40,400 nucleotides of DNA from Verrucomicrobium spinosum (GCA_020718645.1 DYRQ01000003.1:18090-58489); one strand, 5' to 3'. Shown: positions 29,995 to 39,032, counted from the stretch's first letter. Notes: a model not told the origin generated them from the sequence alone. A program made the numbers and translations.

Positions 29995-32465
29995 TACGAC
30001 GCTGGGCCACTCATTGCATGGCCACAGCCTTCCATCGGGTTTTTACTTGGAGGTGGACTATCGTATTTGCCCCCACTTTTTTACTGCTGGCGGGTGCCGC
30101 TCTAGCCCTCATCGTCTGGATCGAAATCCAACTCGCCCAATGGGGAGCCAGCCAGTCTTTGGACTTCCACGGAGAGTGGCAGCTCATCACCCCTATTTCC
30201 CTCACGCTATCGCTGACTCTGACGGCGATCTTGGCCGCTGCCTTCTCGACTGTCGTATCCTCACTTTGGTCTTGGGCTCACTACGAACATGCCGAGCGCC
30301 TTGAGTCCGACCACACCCTCTCAGTATATTTTGAAAACGGGTGGACCTGCTCAGCTATAGTCGGAACTGGTGATGATCAAAGAGGAGTGGTGCTGAAAGC
30401 CAACGATGCGTTCTGCCTATTGCTCAATTCGCCACCAGAAAGCGTGGTAGGCAGGAGGTTGGAGGCTCTCGCCCCACCTACCCAAGGCTACATTTTATTA
30501 AGAGCTATCCAAACGACCCTCGACACAGGACATGCAGCATGCCTAGCGAAACTATCCTGTGGGAACGGGCGCGTCGCCGCCCTTGAAGTCGAGATGTTTC
30601 TCTCGAATTCTACCAGCGATCACCATCTGCTGATACACGCCCGACAAGCCTATACAGATCCGAACAATTTCGAGGAAAACCTGCGCGCCAGACAAATCGT
30701 GGACAACTGCTCTGACGGCATCGCCTTTCTCGACCTCCAAGGCTCTTGCCTCTACGCTAATCCTGCTGCCTGCCGACTCACGGGCTGGTCCACTGAAGAA
30801 ATCCGGGGCAAACGCCTATTCGACGCTCATTCCTCGCTCCCCAACAGCCCGTGGCACGAGATCGCCGAATCTCTTAGACTAGGGGTCTGCAGATCATTTG
30901 AAACTGTGGCTAAACGGAAGCAGGGCGGCACTCTCGATGTCGAGATACGGCTGGTGCGAGTAAGCGAAGACCAGTCAAGCCTGCTGCTGGCCTGCTTCCA
31001 CGACATCGGCGAGCGCAAACAATTTCTCGAGCAAAATCGCATCTCTCGAGAAAGAATGCAGATGGCCTTGGCGGGTGCCAACCTCGGTTGGTGGGAATAC
31101 GACTTGGGTCGGAGCCACATGGAAAGCAGTGATCGATGCTACGAAATTACTGGACACGAGCAACAGCAGCTCACCAATAAAAACGAAGGGTGGAAATCTC
31201 TCATCCACCCCCAAGACACCCACAGGTTCGACGCCTCCCTCGACGCCACCACCAAAGGGCTTACCCCCCATTTCTCCTCCACTGTCCGACTCTGGCACCG
31301 CTCAGGTAAATGGATCTGGGTCTCGTGCAGAGGGAGAGTCACCCGCCGCAATCTCGAAGGCTTGCCCCTCGTGATCTGTGGCACCATGCACGATGTGAGC
31401 GAATCCAAAGATCTCGAGGACGCCCTCCAAGCCAGCGAATCCCTCTTCCGCAGCCTAGCCCTCTCCTCAGGTGAAATTTTGGTCTTGCTTAACTCAGACG
31501 GCAAAGTCTCCTTCTGGAACCAATCAGCCACCCGCATCCTCGGCTACCCCATGGAAGACATGCTCGACCTCCCCATCACCGACATCCTGCGCGACACTGA
31601 AGGGAATCCCTTGGGCATCCTCGATAACCCCGCCCTACTTTTCAGCCAACCCCCAGGCAAACCATTGGAACTCTCGTGCTCCGCTATCCATAAAAATTGC
31701 TCCACAGTCACACTCGAAGCTTCTCTCTCATGGCTAGACTACCATTTCGGACGCTCGCTGGTGCTCGTGGCACGCGATGTCAGCGAACAGCGACGACTGG
31801 AACAGGAATTCCTCTCCCTCACCGAATCCGAGCAGCGGCGCATGGGCCACGAGCTGCACGACACTGTCTGCCAAGACTTAGCTGCTCTGGCCCGAGCCGC
31901 GGAAGTCTCCATGCTCAGGCACAAGTCCCTCGACCCCTCCGTCCGTCATGACTTAGAAAAAATCCACGCCACTGGACTCGCCTCGCTCCGGTCGGCTCGC
32001 AGCTTGGCCCATGGGCTTTCGCTGATGGAAAAGGACATAGCCTCCCTTGAAAAAAGCCTAGTCCAGCTAGTGGAAAATGTATCTAGTTTGACCGGCGTCC
32101 AATGCTCCATCTCATGCCAACCCAGCATCTCTCATCCGAACAGCGAGGTTTTCGCCCAGCTCTACCGCATTGCAAAAGAGGCGGTCAACAACGCCCTCAG
32201 ACACTCGTGCTGCGAGTCCATTCATATCTCCTTATCCGTCCAGACTGGCGCCATCTGCATGGAGATCACCAACGATGGAAACATCTACAAAGTCCCCGCC
32301 CAAACCGATAATAGCGGTTTAGGATTGAAATTAATGAACTACCGCGCCAGAAGCATCGGAGGGACTTACCGGATACAACCAGGCCAATCATCGGGAGCCA
32401 CCGTTTCCGTCAGGATTCCTGGTGCGGGTCGGCAAGAAGATTACCAAGAAAAACAGACTGCATGA
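29991..32465 (+). CDS. NarL-type sensor histidine kinase with multiple PAS domains
   Basis: The ATG at 29991 overlaps the previous stop (ATGA) and is preferred to the tracked start at 29940. The 824-residue protein has two N-terminal membrane helices (about 20-43 and 62-86), about four PAS or PAS-like domains (110-215, 227-345, 350-470, 480-600), and a HisKA_3 dimerisation domain with the phospho-His in 'RRMGHELHDTVCQDLAAL' (His 623). A HATPase domain ('AKEAVNNALRHS', 'SGLGLKLMNYRARSIGGT') follows. HisKA_3 kinases pair with NarL/FixJ regulators, and the next gene is one, overlapping by ATGA. Confidence 0.93.
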   Translation: MIRRWATHCMATAFHRVFTWRWTIVFAPTFLLLAGAALALIVWIEIQLAQWGASQSLDFHGEWQLITPISLTLSLTLTAILAAAFSTVVSSLWSWAHYEHAERLESDHTLSVYFENGWTCSAIVGTGDDQRGVVLKANDAFCLLLNSPPESVVGRRLEALAPPTQGYILLRAIQTTLDTGHAACLAKLSCGNGRVAALEVEMFLSNSTSDHHLLIHARQAYTDPNNFEENLRARQIVDNCSDGIAFLDLQGSCLYANPAACRLTGWSTEEIRGKRLFDAHSSLPNSPWHEIAESLRLGVCRSFETVAKRKQGGTLDVEIRLVRVSEDQSSLLLACFHDIGERKQFLEQNRISRERMQMALAGANLGWWEYDLGRSHMESSDRCYEITGHEQQQLTNKNEGWKSLIHPQDTHRFDASLDATTKGLTPHFSSTVRLWHRSGKWIWVSCRGRVTRRNLEGLPLVICGTMHDVSESKDLEDALQASESLFRSLALSSGEILVLLNSDGKVSFWNQSATRILGYPMEDMLDLPITDILRDTEGNPLGILDNPALLFSQPPGKPLELSCSAIHKNCSTVTLEASLSWLDYHFGRSLVLVARDVSEQRRLEQEFLSLTESEQRRMGHELHDTVCQDLAALARAAEVSMLRHKSLDPSVRHDLEKIHATGLASLRSARSLAHGLSLMEKDIASLEKSLVQLVENVSSLTGVQCSISCQPSISHPNSEVFAQLYRIAKEAVNNALRHSCCESIHISLSVQTGAICMEITNDGNIYKVPAQTDNSGLGLKLMNYRARSIGGTYRIQPGQSSGATVSVRIPGAGRQEDYQEKQTA

Positions 32466-33115
32466 AAATACAGATTATGATCGTGGACGACCATCCAGTC
32501 GTCCGTAAGGGGATAACCGAAATGCTCGGCCTCTGGGATGACTTCGAAGTCATCCGCGAGGCAGGCTCGATCTTGGAGGCCACCCGTGCCCTCGACTCAG
32601 GTGTGAACCCCTCTGTCATCATGCTCGACTTAAACTTGCGCAATGGTAGCGGACTCGAGTGGATCAAAAACCGAGCCGCTCTCGGACGCCTCCCCACCGT
32701 CTTGGTGATGTCCGTCAACGACGAAGAGGTCTATGCCGAACGCTGCCTCAGAGCAGGTGCCCGTGGCTATATCATGAAAGACGCTCCCGCGGAGGATATC
32801 GCCACCGCCATCCGGAAAGTCCACTCCGGTGAGATCGCCGTCTCCTCAGGCATCGCCTCCAAACTCATCGCCTACCAGCACCCGCCCACCCGCAACAACG
32901 AACCTCTCAACCGCTCCCTCTCCCTCCTCAGCGACCGCGAGATGGAAATCTACCAGCAACTCGGCACCGGAAAAAATACCAAGGAAATTGCTGACCTCCT
33001 CCACATCAGCCCAAAGACCGTGGAGACGCACCGGATCCACATCATTGATAAACTCAACCTGACTGGCGCAGTAGAGCTGGTTCGCCATGCCACAGCTTGG
33101 CAAGAAAGCCAATAA
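32462..33115 (+). CDS. NarL/FixJ-family response regulator
   Basis: This 217-residue regulator has a receiver domain (acidic pair Asp 9-10, phospho-acceptor Asp 56 in 'MLDLNLRNGSG', conserved 'VMSVNDEE' Ser and Lys in 'YIMKDAP') and a C-terminal LuxR-type helix-turn-helix ('LSDREMEIYQQLGTGKNTKEIADLLHISPKTVETHR'). It is the only DNA-binding output of the four-gene unit. The start overlaps the kinase stop by ATGA. Likely targets include its own operon through the TGTTG/CAACA sites, which is untested. Confidence 0.95.
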   Translation: MKIQIMIVDDHPVVRKGITEMLGLWDDFEVIREAGSILEATRALDSGVNPSVIMLDLNLRNGSGLEWIKNRAALGRLPTVLVMSVNDEEVYAERCLRAGARGYIMKDAPAEDIATAIRKVHSGEIAVSSGIASKLIAYQHPPTRNNEPLNRSLSLLSDREMEIYQQLGTGKNTKEIADLLHISPKTVETHRIHIIDKLNLTGAVELVRHATAWQESQ

Positions 33116-33135
33116 TTTCCCAGTCTGCCCCCCGC

Positions 33136-34170
33136 ATGAAGCTCGACGACCTTTCCCAATGGCCACCCCGCAGGCGGATGCGCCGCTCCCGCTCCGGCCC
33201 TTCGATCCGCTCGGTATTGCAGGAGACACACCTCTCTGCCTCCGACCTGATCGCTCCGCTTTTCGTCAAGGAATCCGCCACTACCCCCGAGCCGATAGCC
33301 TCCATGCCCGGGGTCTTCCGCCTCGGCATCCGCTCTGTGGTGGATGAGTGCCGCACCCTCCACACTCTAGGCGTGCGCGGCGTCGCCCTTTTTCCCTGCA
33401 CAGATCCCTCCCTGAAAAACCCCAAAGGTAGCGGCGCCCTCGACCCGCAAGGCCTCATCCCGCGCACGCTGGCCGAGATTAAATCATCCGTGCCAGGCCT
33501 CCTGGTTTTTTGCGATGTCGCCCTCGACCCCTACACCGACCACGGCCACGACGGCGTGCTCGATGCCAGTGGCACCGTGGACAATGACGCCACCGTCGAG
33601 ATCCTCTGCCACATGTCCCTCTGTCTGGCACAGGCAGGGGCAAATTTCGTAGCGCCCTCCGACATGATGGACGGCAGAGTCGGCGCCATCCGAGACACCC
33701 TCGACCACTCGGGCCACCACAGCACAGGCATCCTCGCCTATGCCGCCAAGTTCGCCTCTGCTTACTACGGACCCTTCCGAGATGCCGTAGGCAGCGCCCG
33801 CCCCTCCTCCGAAGGCTACCTCGACAAGCGCGGCTACCAACTCAATCCAGCCAACCCAAGAGAAGCCCTGCTCGATGCCCTGCTCGACGAGGAAGAAGGA
33901 GCCGACATCCTCATGGTCAAACCCGCCGGCCCCTACCTCGACATCCTCACCCGATTGCGGGAGCATACCCTCCTGCCCTTGGCCGCCTACCAAGTGTCGG
34001 GGGAATACTCCATGATCCATGCCGCCGCCGAACGCGGCTGGACGGATCTCCCCCGCACCAGACTCGAATCGTTACTGGCTATCAAACGCGCCGGCGCCGA
34101 TATCATCCTCAGCTACTTTACAAAAACTGTTGCCGAGGAGTTGTCCCGCCCAAGTTTTAGCATAGACTGA
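33136..34170 (+). CDS. hemB: Delta-aminolevulinic acid dehydratase (porphobilinogen synthase)
   Basis: HemB condenses two 5-aminolevulinate molecules to porphobilinogen in haem and tetrapyrrole synthesis. The start is ATG 33136 (344 aa); the tracked 33097 is a TTG inside the regulator's 3' end. Schiff-base lysines are Lys 205 ('YAAKFASAYYG') and Lys 262 ('MVKPAGPYLDIL'). The metal loop reads 'DVALDPYTDHGHDG', with Asp in place of the Cys of zinc enzymes, so this is the aspartate-rich, Mg-dependent class known from Pseudomonas and plants. It lies 20 bp after the regulator and 52 bp before the phosphatase, so it could be read from either side. Confidence 0.97.
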   Translation: MKLDDLSQWPPRRRMRRSRSGPSIRSVLQETHLSASDLIAPLFVKESATTPEPIASMPGVFRLGIRSVVDECRTLHTLGVRGVALFPCTDPSLKNPKGSGALDPQGLIPRTLAEIKSSVPGLLVFCDVALDPYTDHGHDGVLDASGTVDNDATVEILCHMSLCLAQAGANFVAPSDMMDGRVGAIRDTLDHSGHHSTGILAYAAKFASAYYGPFRDAVGSARPSSEGYLDKRGYQLNPANPREALLDALLDEEEGADILMVKPAGPYLDILTRLREHTLLPLAAYQVSGEYSMIHAAAERGWTDLPRTRLESLLAIKRAGADIILSYFTKTVAEELSRPSFSID

Positions 34171-34222
34171 ACGCCGTGCTTGGTTTAGATCATCCACGCC
34201 CCAAGCAGAGCTGGAGGGCACC

Positions 34223-35689
34223 GTGCAGGCTCGTATCCACGAGCCCCAGCATACACGTGTTTTAGCGATGGACCTACTGCTTTTTCTGTTTGCTGTTGCG
34301 ATCGTGCTCTTGGCCTGGAAACTGCGCCAGATGCTCGCCGCTGCCGCGTGCGCCCGCCGCGAGGCTCAGACACTACGCGAGGAAAAGACCGCTATCTACC
34401 GCCTGCTCCACGACCTCGGCGAAGCCTTCACCCGTTCCCCTGACATAGCCGCGCTCATGGGCATCGTAGCCCGTTCTTCCATGGAGATCACCCGCGCTCA
34501 AGGCGCTGCTGTCCTCGAGCTAAAACCCGGACAAAAACAGGCACTCATCCTCGCCACCTCCGGACGATTCCCCCCGCTCTCCCCCATGTCCCGCGAGGTT
34601 TTAGCCAAACTGGCCGACCACCCAGAATTTCTGGACGCCCAACTCCGCGCCACTCCACTCTCTTCCGACACCGACCTCATCGTCACTGTCCTCGACAGCG
34701 GCGCACTCTACCTGCCAGACGCCACGCGAAGCCGGCTGCTCCCCGTATTGGAGCACCCCCTCATCCGCTGGATTTCCTGCCTCGCAGTGCCCCTGCGCTA
34801 CCGCGGGGAAAACTACGGCGTGCTCATGGTGGCCAACTCCACGGACATCACCTCGTTTTCACAGGCCGACCTCGACACCTTGCACTCCATAGGCACCCAA
34901 GCCACCTACGCCATGCACAACACCCGCGTTTACGGCGAACTCCTAGCCAAACGCGAACTCGATCACGAAATCGAAGTAGCCAAGGAGATCCAGCGCATCC
35001 TACTCCCAGACACCTGCCCTGAAATCGAGGGTTGGGACATCGAGGCCGTCAACCTCCCTGCCCGCGATGTCAGCGGAGACTACTACGATTTTATCCCCCT
35101 GCGCGACGGCAAACTCGGCATCGTCATCGCCGATGTCTCCGGCAAAGGCATTCCCGCCTCCCTAGTCATGACCATGTGCCGTGCCGCCCTGCGGTCGCAC
35201 GCCGAACGACTGGATTCACCAGCCGCCGTGCTCTGCGCCCTCAACCGCCAGCTCTACCCAGACATCCGCGAGGACATGTTCGTCACCCTCACCTACGCCG
35301 TGCTCGACCCCGCATCCAGACAAGTTTCCATGGCCCGGGCCGGCCACGAAGCCCCACTGTTTTATCGCGGTGGCAAAATCGAACTGATCCGCTCGCCGGG
35401 CATGGCCATTGGCATTGACAGCGGGGAGGTCTTCGATACTGTCATTGCCGAAACCTCCTTCCAGTTCGAGCTAGGAGACGCCTTCGTCCTCTATACCGAC
35501 GGTGTCACCGAAGCCCTGAACCCCGAAGGTAAGGAATTTGGCAGGGAATGCCTCATGGAGACTGTCCAGCGCTCGGCCCGCCACGGGGGCGAGTCTATTC
35601 TCCGAGAAATACTGGAGCAGCTTGACAGCTTCAGGAGCACCGCCGACAAATACGATGATATTACTTTGATTACAGCCTATGCACAGTGA
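34223..35689 (+). CDS. RsbU-like PP2C phosphatase with GAF domain
   Basis: This 488-residue protein has an N-terminal membrane helix (about 16-36), a GAF domain (about 60-230) and a C-terminal PPM/SpoIIE-type serine phosphatase domain (245-488). The metal-binding motifs are 'ARDVSGDYYDF', 'IADVSGKGIPASL', 'GDAFVLYTDGVTEA' and 'DKYDDITLI'. Such phosphatases dephosphorylate STAS anti-anti-sigma factors in partner-switching stress control; no STAS or anti-sigma gene is near. The start is a GTG at 34223 with SD GGAGG 5 bp away; the ATG at 34268 has no SD and would cut the membrane helix. The 3' end overlaps grpE by 11 bp. Confidence 0.92.
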   Translation: MQARIHEPQHTRVLAMDLLLFLFAVAIVLLAWKLRQMLAAAACARREAQTLREEKTAIYRLLHDLGEAFTRSPDIAALMGIVARSSMEITRAQGAAVLELKPGQKQALILATSGRFPPLSPMSREVLAKLADHPEFLDAQLRATPLSSDTDLIVTVLDSGALYLPDATRSRLLPVLEHPLIRWISCLAVPLRYRGENYGVLMVANSTDITSFSQADLDTLHSIGTQATYAMHNTRVYGELLAKRELDHEIEVAKEIQRILLPDTCPEIEGWDIEAVNLPARDVSGDYYDFIPLRDGKLGIVIADVSGKGIPASLVMTMCRAALRSHAERLDSPAAVLCALNRQLYPDIREDMFVTLTYAVLDPASRQVSMARAGHEAPLFYRGGKIELIRSPGMAIGIDSGEVFDTVIAETSFQFELGDAFVLYTDGVTEALNPEGKEFGRECLMETVQRSARHGGESILREILEQLDSFRSTADKYDDITLITAYAQ

Positions 35690-36314
35690 GGATAAAAAAC
35701 AGGGTCACCACCACTCCGGTGGAGACATAAAAAACACACACGGCACCCGTGCCGACGCGCCCGCGCCCCAAGACAAAGCTCAGGCGCCTGCCGACAAAGC
35801 CACGCCCACCCCGCCCCGCCACGAGTTGAGCTTGATCGGCACCTCCTACTTGGAAAAAATCGAAACCCTAGCCGGCCAAGCCGTCCAGCTCCAAGAACGC
35901 CTCATTCGCTGCTCTGCCGACCTCGACAACTACCGCAAACGCGCCGCCCGCGAAAAAGAAGAAGCCGTCAAATATGCCGGCGAAGGATTCCTCGAATCCC
36001 TCCTCCCCGCCATTGACAGCTTCGAGCTGGGCATCCAATCGGCAGCCACCACCACCGACGCTGCCGCTATCGCCCTCGGCATGAAGATGGCCATGACCCA
36101 GCTTTTCCAGATACTCGAACAACACGGCATTTCTGCTATAGACGCCAAAGGCCAAAAATTCGACCCGAACCTCCACGATGCAGTCAGCCACGCCGAGGTC
36201 CCCGACACCGAAGAAGGAACCGTCGTCCAGCAGATCCGCAAAGGCTACAAAATCAAAGGCCGCCTGCTACGCCCCGCCAGCGTCGTGGTCGCCAAAGGCA
36301 AATCCGTTTCGTAA
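35679..36314 (+). CDS. grpE: Nucleotide exchange factor GrpE
   Basis: GrpE releases ADP from DnaK. The 211-residue protein has a hydrophilic, Ala/Pro-rich N-terminus with a His cluster (G-H-H-H-S), a coiled-coil helix from about residue 55 ('ETLAGQAVQLQERLIRCSADLDNYRKRAAREKEEA') and the C-terminal beta domain 'FDPNLHDAVSHAEVPDTEEGTVVQQIRKGYKIKGRLLRPASVVVAK'. It starts inside the last codons of the phosphatase gene (11-bp overlap) and is followed by dnaJ after 27 bp. dnaK is not in the window. No CIRCE or heat-shock promoter was seen. Confidence 0.96.
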   Translation: MHSEDKKQGHHHSGGDIKNTHGTRADAPAPQDKAQAPADKATPTPPRHELSLIGTSYLEKIETLAGQAVQLQERLIRCSADLDNYRKRAAREKEEAVKYAGEGFLESLLPAIDSFELGIQSAATTTDAAAIALGMKMAMTQLFQILEQHGISAIDAKGQKFDPNLHDAVSHAEVPDTEEGTVVQQIRKGYKIKGRLLRPASVVVAKGKSVS

Positions 36315-36341
36315 TCCCCCTCTCCCCCCTCCAATAACGCC

Positions 36342-37505
36342 ATGTCCACCAAACGCGACTATTACGAAGTGCTCGGGGTTCCCAAGACCGCGACAGACGA
36401 CGACATCAAAAAAGCCTACCGCAAGATGGCTGTCAAATTCCACCCGGACAAAAACCCCGGCGACAAGTCTGCCGAGGAGAAATTCAAAGAACTCGGCGAA
36501 GCCTACGAAGTCCTCGGCAACCGCGATAAACGCGCCGCCTACGACCGCTACGGCCACGCCGCTTTCGCCCACGGCGGCCCAGCCGGAAACCCCGGCGCAG
36601 CAGCCTACGGAGCCGCAGGCATGGACCCCTTCGAAATCTTCCGCGAAGTCTTCGGCGGCGGGCAGGGCGGCGGCATCTTCGACGACTTTTTCTCAGGCTC
36701 CACAGGCACCCGCCGCGGCGGTGCCCGACGCGGCGCCGACCTGCGCTACGACCTCGAGCTGAGCTTCGAGGAAGCCGTCTTCGGGTGCAGCAAAGAAATC
36801 AAGCTCCGCAAGCTCAGCGAATGCGAACACTGCACCGGCAGCGGCGCAGCAGTAGGCGCCAAAACTACCCCGTGCCCCACCTGCCGGGGCACAGGCCAAG
36901 TGCGCGCCTCCGTCGGCGGGTTCATCTCCATGATGCAGACCTGCCCGAAGTGTCAAGGCGCAGGCACCGTCATTGACAAGCCCTGCCCCAAATGCGAGGG
37001 CTCAGGCCGCATGGAAAAAACTTCAAGCGTCACTCTCCGCATCCCAGCCGGCGTAGAAAATGGCACCCGCCTCCGCTCCACGGGTAACGGCGAGGCCGGT
37101 TCCAAGGGCGGCGAACCCGGCGACCTCTATGTCGTCCTCCATGTCCAAGACCACGCCATCTTCCAGCGCGAAGGCCAGGATCTCTGGTGCGAAGTGCCCA
37201 TCCCCTTCCCCACCGCCGCTCTCGGTGGCGAGGTCAAAGTCCCAACCCTTGAAGGCGCCTCCCTCATCAAAATCCCCGCCGGCACACCAGGCGGAAAAAT
37301 CTTCAGACTCAAAGGCAAAGGCGTCCCCAGCCTCAAAGGCAAGCTCGTCGGCGACCTCAATGTCCGCGTTTACATCGAAGTCCCCACCCGCCTCTCAGGC
37401 GAGGAACGCAAAAAACTCGAAGAGTTCGCCCGCGTCAGCCTCTCAGATAATTACCCCGAACAGCGTTCATTCTTGGAAAAAGCCAAGTCCTTCTTCAACC
37501 GATAA
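36342..37505 (+). CDS. dnaJ: Chaperone protein DnaJ
   Basis: DnaJ stimulates DnaK ATPase and delivers clients. The J domain has the HPD motif (about residues 34-36 in '[11 protein letters not shown]'). A Gly/Ala-rich region follows, with '[13 protein letters not shown]', then four zinc-finger repeats ([32 protein letters not shown]) and the C-terminal substrate-binding domains. This is type I DnaJ; 387 aa is normal. It follows grpE by 27 bp and precedes rsmE by 21 bp. Confidence 0.98.
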   Translation: MSTKRDYYEVLGVPKTATDDDIKKAYRKMAVKFHPDKNPGDKSAEEKFKELGEAYEVLGNRDKRAAYDRYGHAAFAHGGPAGNPGAAAYGAAGMDPFEIFREVFGGGQGGGIFDDFFSGSTGTRRGGARRGADLRYDLELSFEEAVFGCSKEIKLRKLSECEHCTGSGAAVGAKTTPCPTCRGTGQVRASVGGFISMMQTCPKCQGAGTVIDKPCPKCEGSGRMEKTSSVTLRIPAGVENGTRLRSTGNGEAGSKGGEPGDLYVVLHVQDHAIFQREGQDLWCEVPIPFPTAALGGEVKVPTLEGASLIKIPAGTPGGKIFRLKGKGVPSLKGKLVGDLNVRVYIEVPTRLSGEERKKLEEFARVSLSDNYPEQRSFLEKAKSFFNR

Positions 37506-37526
37506 CCCAACTACCTCTACACCGCT

Positions 37527-38267
37527 ATGGCCATTGACCGTTTCTATCTCGAAAACCTCGACACCGACACCCTCTCCGGCGACGAAGCCCGCCACTGCAT
37601 CCAAGTCCTCCGCCACGGCGCAGGCGACAAAATAGTCCTGTTCGACGGACACGGCAAAGAAGTCATGGCCGAGATCATCACCCCCTCTCGCGACTCCCTT
37701 TCTTTCAAGAAAATCAACGAGGCCAAAACCGCACAACCCGACTTCCGCCTCGTCTTAGCCCAAGCCGTGCCCAAGGGCAAAAACATGGATCTCATCATCC
37801 AGAAAGCCACCGAACTCGGCGTGGCTGAGATTCACCCCGTCCTCTCCTCACGCACCGTCGTGCAGGTGGACGATGAACGCGCTGACGCCAAAACCGACAA
37901 ATGGCGCCAGACCGTCGTGGAGGCCTGCAAACAATGCGGCCAGAACTGGCTGCCCACCCTCCATACGCCCAAGAGCGCGGACGACTTCCTAGCCGCCCCA
38001 CCCAAAAGTGATCTCCTCCTCGTCGGCTCCCTCCAGCCCGGCGCCCGCAGCATCAAACAAGCCTTCTCTGACTTCGAATCTGAGAAAGGCCGCCGTCCCC
38101 AGAGCATCACCATGCTGATCGGACCCGAAGGCGACTTCACCCCAGCCGAACTCAGCCGCGCCAACAGCGCAGGCTTCCAGCCCGTCACTCTCGGGCGCAT
38201 CATCCTCCGCTGCGAGACCGCTGCCATCTACTGCATGAGCGTCCTCTCCCACGAATTGCAAGGGTGA
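37527..38267 (+). CDS. rsmE: 16S rRNA (uracil1498-N3)-methyltransferase RsmE
   Basis: RsmE methylates U1498 of 16S rRNA in the decoding region, using S-adenosylmethionine. The 246-residue protein has an N-terminal PUA-like domain ('HCIQVLRHGAGDKIVLFDG') and a SPOUT methyltransferase domain with 'QAVPKGKNMDLIIQKATELGVAEIHPV', 'EACKQCGQNWLP' and the knot motifs 'LIGPEGDFTPAEL' and 'LGRIILRCETAAIYC'. The position directly after dnaJ is also common in other bacteria. It is the last gene of this run; no clear terminator follows. Confidence 0.96.
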   Translation: MAIDRFYLENLDTDTLSGDEARHCIQVLRHGAGDKIVLFDGHGKEVMAEIITPSRDSLSFKKINEAKTAQPDFRLVLAQAVPKGKNMDLIIQKATELGVAEIHPVLSSRTVVQVDDERADAKTDKWRQTVVEACKQCGQNWLPTLHTPKSADDFLAAPPKSDLLLVGSLQPGARSIKQAFSDFESEKGRRPQSITMLIGPEGDFTPAELSRANSAGFQPVTLGRIILRCETAAIYCMSVLSHELQG

Positions 38268-38516
38268 CGCCGAAAAAACTCCCAGAAGCGGGGTTACGCC
38301 TCCACTGACTATCTGAAGAAGGTGTCACACCATCTGAAGACAACCCCATCTGACGGCCACTAGAATTCCTCCATCTCTCACCAGAGATAACCCTAAAAAC
38401 AGGAACAGCGTGAGAGGTCTGGGGCTACAAGGCGCAGGCTCGCCTGTTCACTCATAGGTAAGTTGGACACCTATCGAATAAGAACCACTTTGACACCACC
38501 CTCGGTTCGCAGCAGT
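38268..38516. other. Gene-free region with short repeats
   Basis: No convincing gene is seen between rsmE and the repeat-protein gene. Within it, GGTGTCACACC (38321-38331) is a near-perfect palindrome flanked by direct repeats ATCTGAAGA (38311-38319 and 38332-38340), with a third partial ATCTGA at 38348. The palindromic element shared with 39033-39056 lies at 38430-38454. Confidence 0.5.
38430..38454. repeat. Dispersed palindromic repeat, copy 1
   Basis: AGGCGCAGGCTCGCCTGTTC at 38430-38449 followed by (AC)TCAT. The core AGGCG/CGCCT can form a short hairpin. The same sequence, with one substitution and without the AC, recurs near 39033, so the two copies flank the repeat-protein gene. Confidence 0.55.
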
Positions 38517-38969
38517 TCATTGGGGATCTTGTGTCCAAAGTAATGCACCGGACGGGTTCCTGGTTGAGACACGACCATTGTAATCGAAAGTCTCCACCCG
38601 TTCCAATTGCCCACTAGGGCTTCGCACCTCGATGCGCTTGCCCACAGTGGTGCGGGTTTCGAGCAGCGCCCCGTTGGGCAGTCGCACCTCTGTGCGTCCA
38701 GGTGCCACAGTCTTTTCTGTCCTGAGCAGCATGCCGTTGGGGGCACGCACCTCGGTGCGCCCTGTTTGGTGAGTTCGCACCTCCTCGAGTTGGCCATTGG
38801 GTTTGCGGACTTCTGTGCGGCTCGGCGAGGTGTTGTAGGTCCGGGAAACCAGTGTTCCGTTGGGACTCCGCTTCTCATCGGTCTGGCCGTAACTGATAGT
38901 GGTAATCCAGAGCAAGGCGCTGAGCGCAGCAACCCCCAAGGTCCTTACGCCGTTTTTACAATTATGCAT
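38517..38969 (-). CDS. Secreted protein of about six R-T-E-V-R-x-P-N-G repeats
   Basis: This 150-residue protein has a signal peptide (hydrophobic residues 9-26, cleavage likely after SYG). The mature part is almost entirely built of six tandem units of about 19-21 residues with the core R-[TI]-E-V-R-x-P-[NS]-G-x-L-x-x-x-x-T. The units are centred on RSPNGTL, RKPNGQL, RAPNGMLL, RLPNGALL, RSPSGQL and RNPSGALL. The last is cut short by the stop. The pattern of short beta hairpins with P-N-G turns resembles MORN or YwqK-type repeats, but I do not assign a family. It is flanked by palindromic repeats. A second open frame (38471-38932) overlaps it; the repeat frame is judged real because it keeps the P-N/S-G motif to the end. 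Confidence 0.75.
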   Translation of the reverse strand: MHNCKNGVRTLGVAALSALLWITTISYGQTDEKRSPNGTLVSRTYNTSPSRTEVRKPNGQLEEVRTHQTGRTEVRAPNGMLLRTEKTVAPGRTEVRLPNGALLETRTTVGKRIEVRSPSGQLERVETFDYNGRVSTRNPSGALLWTQDPQ

Positions 38970-39032
38970 AAATCAATTATCTCCCTGATTTAGCCATAGC
39001 ACTTGAAGGAGATAGAGGCAAGGCACAGGTGC

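Noticed and set aside
38471-38932. Alternative frame overlapping the repeat protein, ending G-G-V-K-V-V-L-I-R
   Set aside because: It lacks the signal peptide and repeat motif. A frameshift joining the two frames was considered, but the main frame keeps the P-S-G-A-L-L motif up to its own stop.
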